A stretch of 5,989 bases of DNA. Origin: Oscillospiraceae bacterium. Lineage in GTDB: Bacteria > Bacillota > Clostridia > Oscillospirales > Oscillospiraceae. Below the pieces are notes generated by a model. It did no database searches, was not told the origin of the DNA, and worked only from the letters and a program-made list of their open reading frames with translations. Below, in pieces: positions 4,885-5,989 of the stretch (position 1 is the stretch's first letter; every line of letters starts with the position of its first letter). A program made the translations under genes and the position numbers. Location of the stretch: assembly GCA_024404215.1 (NCBI GenBank), contig JAKSQI010000102.1, positions 1-5,989 of the forward strand. Direction: 5' to 3'.

Positions 4885-5989
4885 ATGGAGCTAACCACTG
4901 CAAAAACTGCCGGCTTTTGTTTTGGAGTAACCAGAGCGGTAGACTTATGCTTGGATACGGCCAAAAAATATCATGGTTGCCGCACCATTGGCCCGATTAT
5001 ACATAACAGCAACGTCGTAGAATGGCTTAGAGACCAGGGCGCAGTTCCGGTAAATAGCCTGGAAGAGCTCAAACCCGAAAATGTTGCAGTAATCCGGTCC
5101 CACGGCATTACCGCTGATGACCGGAATAGGCTGGATGCCATTGGCTGCCGGATTGTTGATGCTACCTGCCCGTTTGTATCCCGTATACATGACATTGTAG
5201 GCAGGGAAAGTCAGGAAGGACGACTGGTTCTCATTATCGGCGAAGAAGAACACCCGGAGGTTCAAGGAATAGCCAGCCGCTGCAGCCCCTGTTTGGTAGC
5301 GGAAAACCCGGAAAAAATGCTTACAGTCCTCAACAGAGAAGGAATTAGCAGGGAAGACCCAATCAGTCTGGTCTCTCAGACAACGGGTAATAAAAAAAAC
5401 TACGAAAAATGCGGAGAAATATTAAATTCACTGTTTACGAACGCAAAAATATTTGATACAATATGCTTAACTACATCAATGCGTCAAAAAGAGGCTGCAG
5501 AATTATCTTCCGTTTCAGATGCTATGATTGTGATAGGCGGACGGGGCAGCGCCAATACGCTCCGTTTGGCAGATATTTGCCGACAGTATTGTTCTCGCGT
5601 ATTTATGGTCGAATCAGCACAGGAACTGGACTTAACCAAGTTCTCACCAACTGACCGTGTTGGTGTCACGGCGGGTGCAAGTACACCCTCGTGGATAATT
5701 AAGGAGGTCAATCAGACGATGAGTGAAGAAATCAAAGAAACCATTGCGGAAGTTGCCGCAGAAGCAGTAGAAGCTGCTGCCGAAACCGAATCCTTCGAGG
5801 AACTGGTAGAAAAATCCATTAAAACTTTGCATAACGGAGAAAAGGTTATCGGTATCGTTGCCGCAATTACGCCCACCGAAGTTACTGTTGACCTCGGCAC
5901 CAAGCACGCCGGCTACATTCCTGTTTCCGAGCTGTCTGCCGATCCTAACGCCAAGGCTGAAGACATTGTCAAGGTAGGCGATGAGGTTG
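4885..5989 (+). CDS. ispH: IspH (HMBPP reductase) fused to 30S ribosomal protein S1, 3' end beyond window
   Basis: An open frame of 368 codons with no stop before the window end. ATG 4885 directly follows the cmk TGA, with GGAGGA (4875-4880) 4 nt upstream. Residues 1-278 are a complete IspH, the [4Fe-4S] enzyme making IPP and DMAPP from HMBPP at the end of the MEP pathway. The three cluster cysteines are present: C12 (GFCFGV), C95 (DATCPFV) and C194 (TICLTTS). Active-site residues align with the family: H40 (GPIIHN), H73 (RSHGI), H123 and E125 (EEHPEVQG), T166/T167 (VSQTT), S222-x-N224 (GSANT) and S266 (TAGASTP). From M279 an acidic, Ala/Glu-rich linker leads to the first S1 OB-fold (from about G318: GEKVIGIVAAITPTEV, then VDLGTKHAGYIPVSEL). 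The fusion is known in Clostridia. S1 binds mRNA on the 30S subunit; the number of S1 repeats cannot be seen here. Confidence 0.95.
   Translation, partial: MELTTAKTAGFCFGVTRAVDLCLDTAKKYHGCRTIGPIIHNSNVVEWLRDQGAVPVNSLEELKPENVAVIRSHGITADDRNRLDAIGCRIVDATCPFVSRIHDIVGRESQEGRLVLIIGEEEHPEVQGIASRCSPCLVAENPEKMLTVLNREGISREDPISLVSQTTGNKKNYEKCGEILNSLFTNAKIFDTICLTTSMRQKEAAELSSVSDAMIVIGGRGSANTLRLADICRQYCSRVFMVESAQELDLTKFSPTDRVGVTAGASTPSWIIKEVNQTMSEEIKETIAEVAAEAVEAAAETESFEELVEKSIKTLHNGEKVIGIVAAITPTEVTVDLGTKHAGYIPVSELSADPNAKAEDIVKVGDEV
5434..5462 (+). promoter_or_regulatory. Candidate internal promoter inside ispH, upstream of the S1 part
   Basis: TTTACG (5434-5439, 4 of 6 to the -35 consensus), a 17-nt spacer, and TACAAT (5457-5462, 5 of 6 to the -10 consensus), preceded by TG at 5454-5455 in the extended -10 position (TGATACAAT). 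It lies in a local AT-rich trough: by hand count only 17 of the 60 bases at 5401-5460 are G or C, against 33 of 60 at 5221-5280. Transcripts from here would start about 250 nt before the internal ATG at 5719 and could carry the S1 part separately. Evidence is motif-level only. Confidence 0.4.
5701..5721 (+). promoter_or_regulatory. Candidate internal ribosome binding site and start for free S1
   Basis: AAGGAGG (5701-5707), a near-perfect Shine-Dalgarno, lies 11 nt before an in-frame ATG (5719-5721) exactly at the junction between the IspH domain and the S1 linker. The spacing is somewhat longer than the optimum of 5-9 nt. In the fusion frame the bases encode Lys-Glu-Val at residues 273-275 near the end of IspH, where KEV is also a common family sequence, so the match may be partly a coding coincidence. 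Confidence 0.45.
5719..5989 (+). other. rpsA: S1 portion of the fusion, possible separately translated rpsA (partial)
   Basis: This is the in-frame segment from the junction ATG to the window end, 90 complete codons. It begins MSEEIKETIAEVAAEAVEAA, an acidic helical lead typical of clostridial S1 N-termini, then SFEELVEKSIKTLHNGEKV and the first OB-fold with VDLGTKHAGYIPVSELS. Codons here shift to a GAA-, GCC- and GTT-rich pattern like that of highly expressed genes, unlike the AT-rich 3' half of the ispH part. It is listed apart because it may be made both as part of the fusion and alone; the sequence proves only the in-frame fusion. Confidence 0.5.

Noticed and set aside
4945..5265. 106-residue open frame on the - strand opposite ispH
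   Set aside because: It is a shadow of the conserved IspH N-terminal half and has no independent support.
5463..5654. 63-codon + strand frame starting ATG 5463
   Set aside because: It is out of frame inside ispH, where the real frame has the third cluster cysteine and the SxN motif. It has no ribosome binding site.

Overview
The window reads as a compact block of chromosomal housekeeping genes, all on the + strand, from a spore-forming member of the Clostridia, probably of the Oscillospirales/Ruminococcaceae type. Three things support this: a GerW (YtfJ) spore protein gene next to a DUF2953 gene, an scpB gene directly upstream, and an IspH reductase fused in frame to ribosomal protein S1, an architecture known from Clostridia and relatives. 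The lineage is an inference from gene content and order; no rRNA or other typing marker is present. I see no mobile element, CRISPR array, tRNA or rRNA.

Layout. (1) 2-193 is the C-terminal tail of scpB (chromosome segregation), overlapping by 4 nt a TTG-started DUF2953 membrane protein gene (190-801), followed 14 nt later by gerW/ytfJ (816-1247). A strong intrinsic terminator (1254-1288) closes this first unit. (2) Only 15 nt after the terminator T-tract starts rluB (1304-2005), a 23S rRNA pseudouridine synthase of the RsuA/RluB family. (3) A 108-nt AT-rich gap (2006-2113) carries a probable promoter and two inverted repeats ahead of an RpiR/MurR-family regulator (2114-2980). (4) The regulator overlaps by 20 nt a BaiN/HI0933-family flavoprotein (2961-4196), followed after 10 nt by cmk (4207-4884). 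The ispH-rpsA fusion starts on the next base (4885) and runs off the window end at 5989 without a stop codon.

How it fits together. The first unit couples chromosome segregation and sporulation-associated genes. The second and third combine rRNA modification, pyrimidine nucleotide salvage (CMP/dCMP kinase), isoprenoid synthesis (the last step of the MEP pathway) and translation initiation (S1). The RpiR regulator and the flavoprotein have no pathway partners here, so their physiological roles stay open. I find no clearly novel system. The best leads are regulatory: (a) a candidate internal promoter plus an internal Shine-Dalgarno and ATG inside the ispH-rpsA fusion, which could give free S1; (b) paired inverted repeats over the RpiR promoter, possibly an autoregulatory operator; (c) a terminator placed directly against the rluB ribosome binding site.
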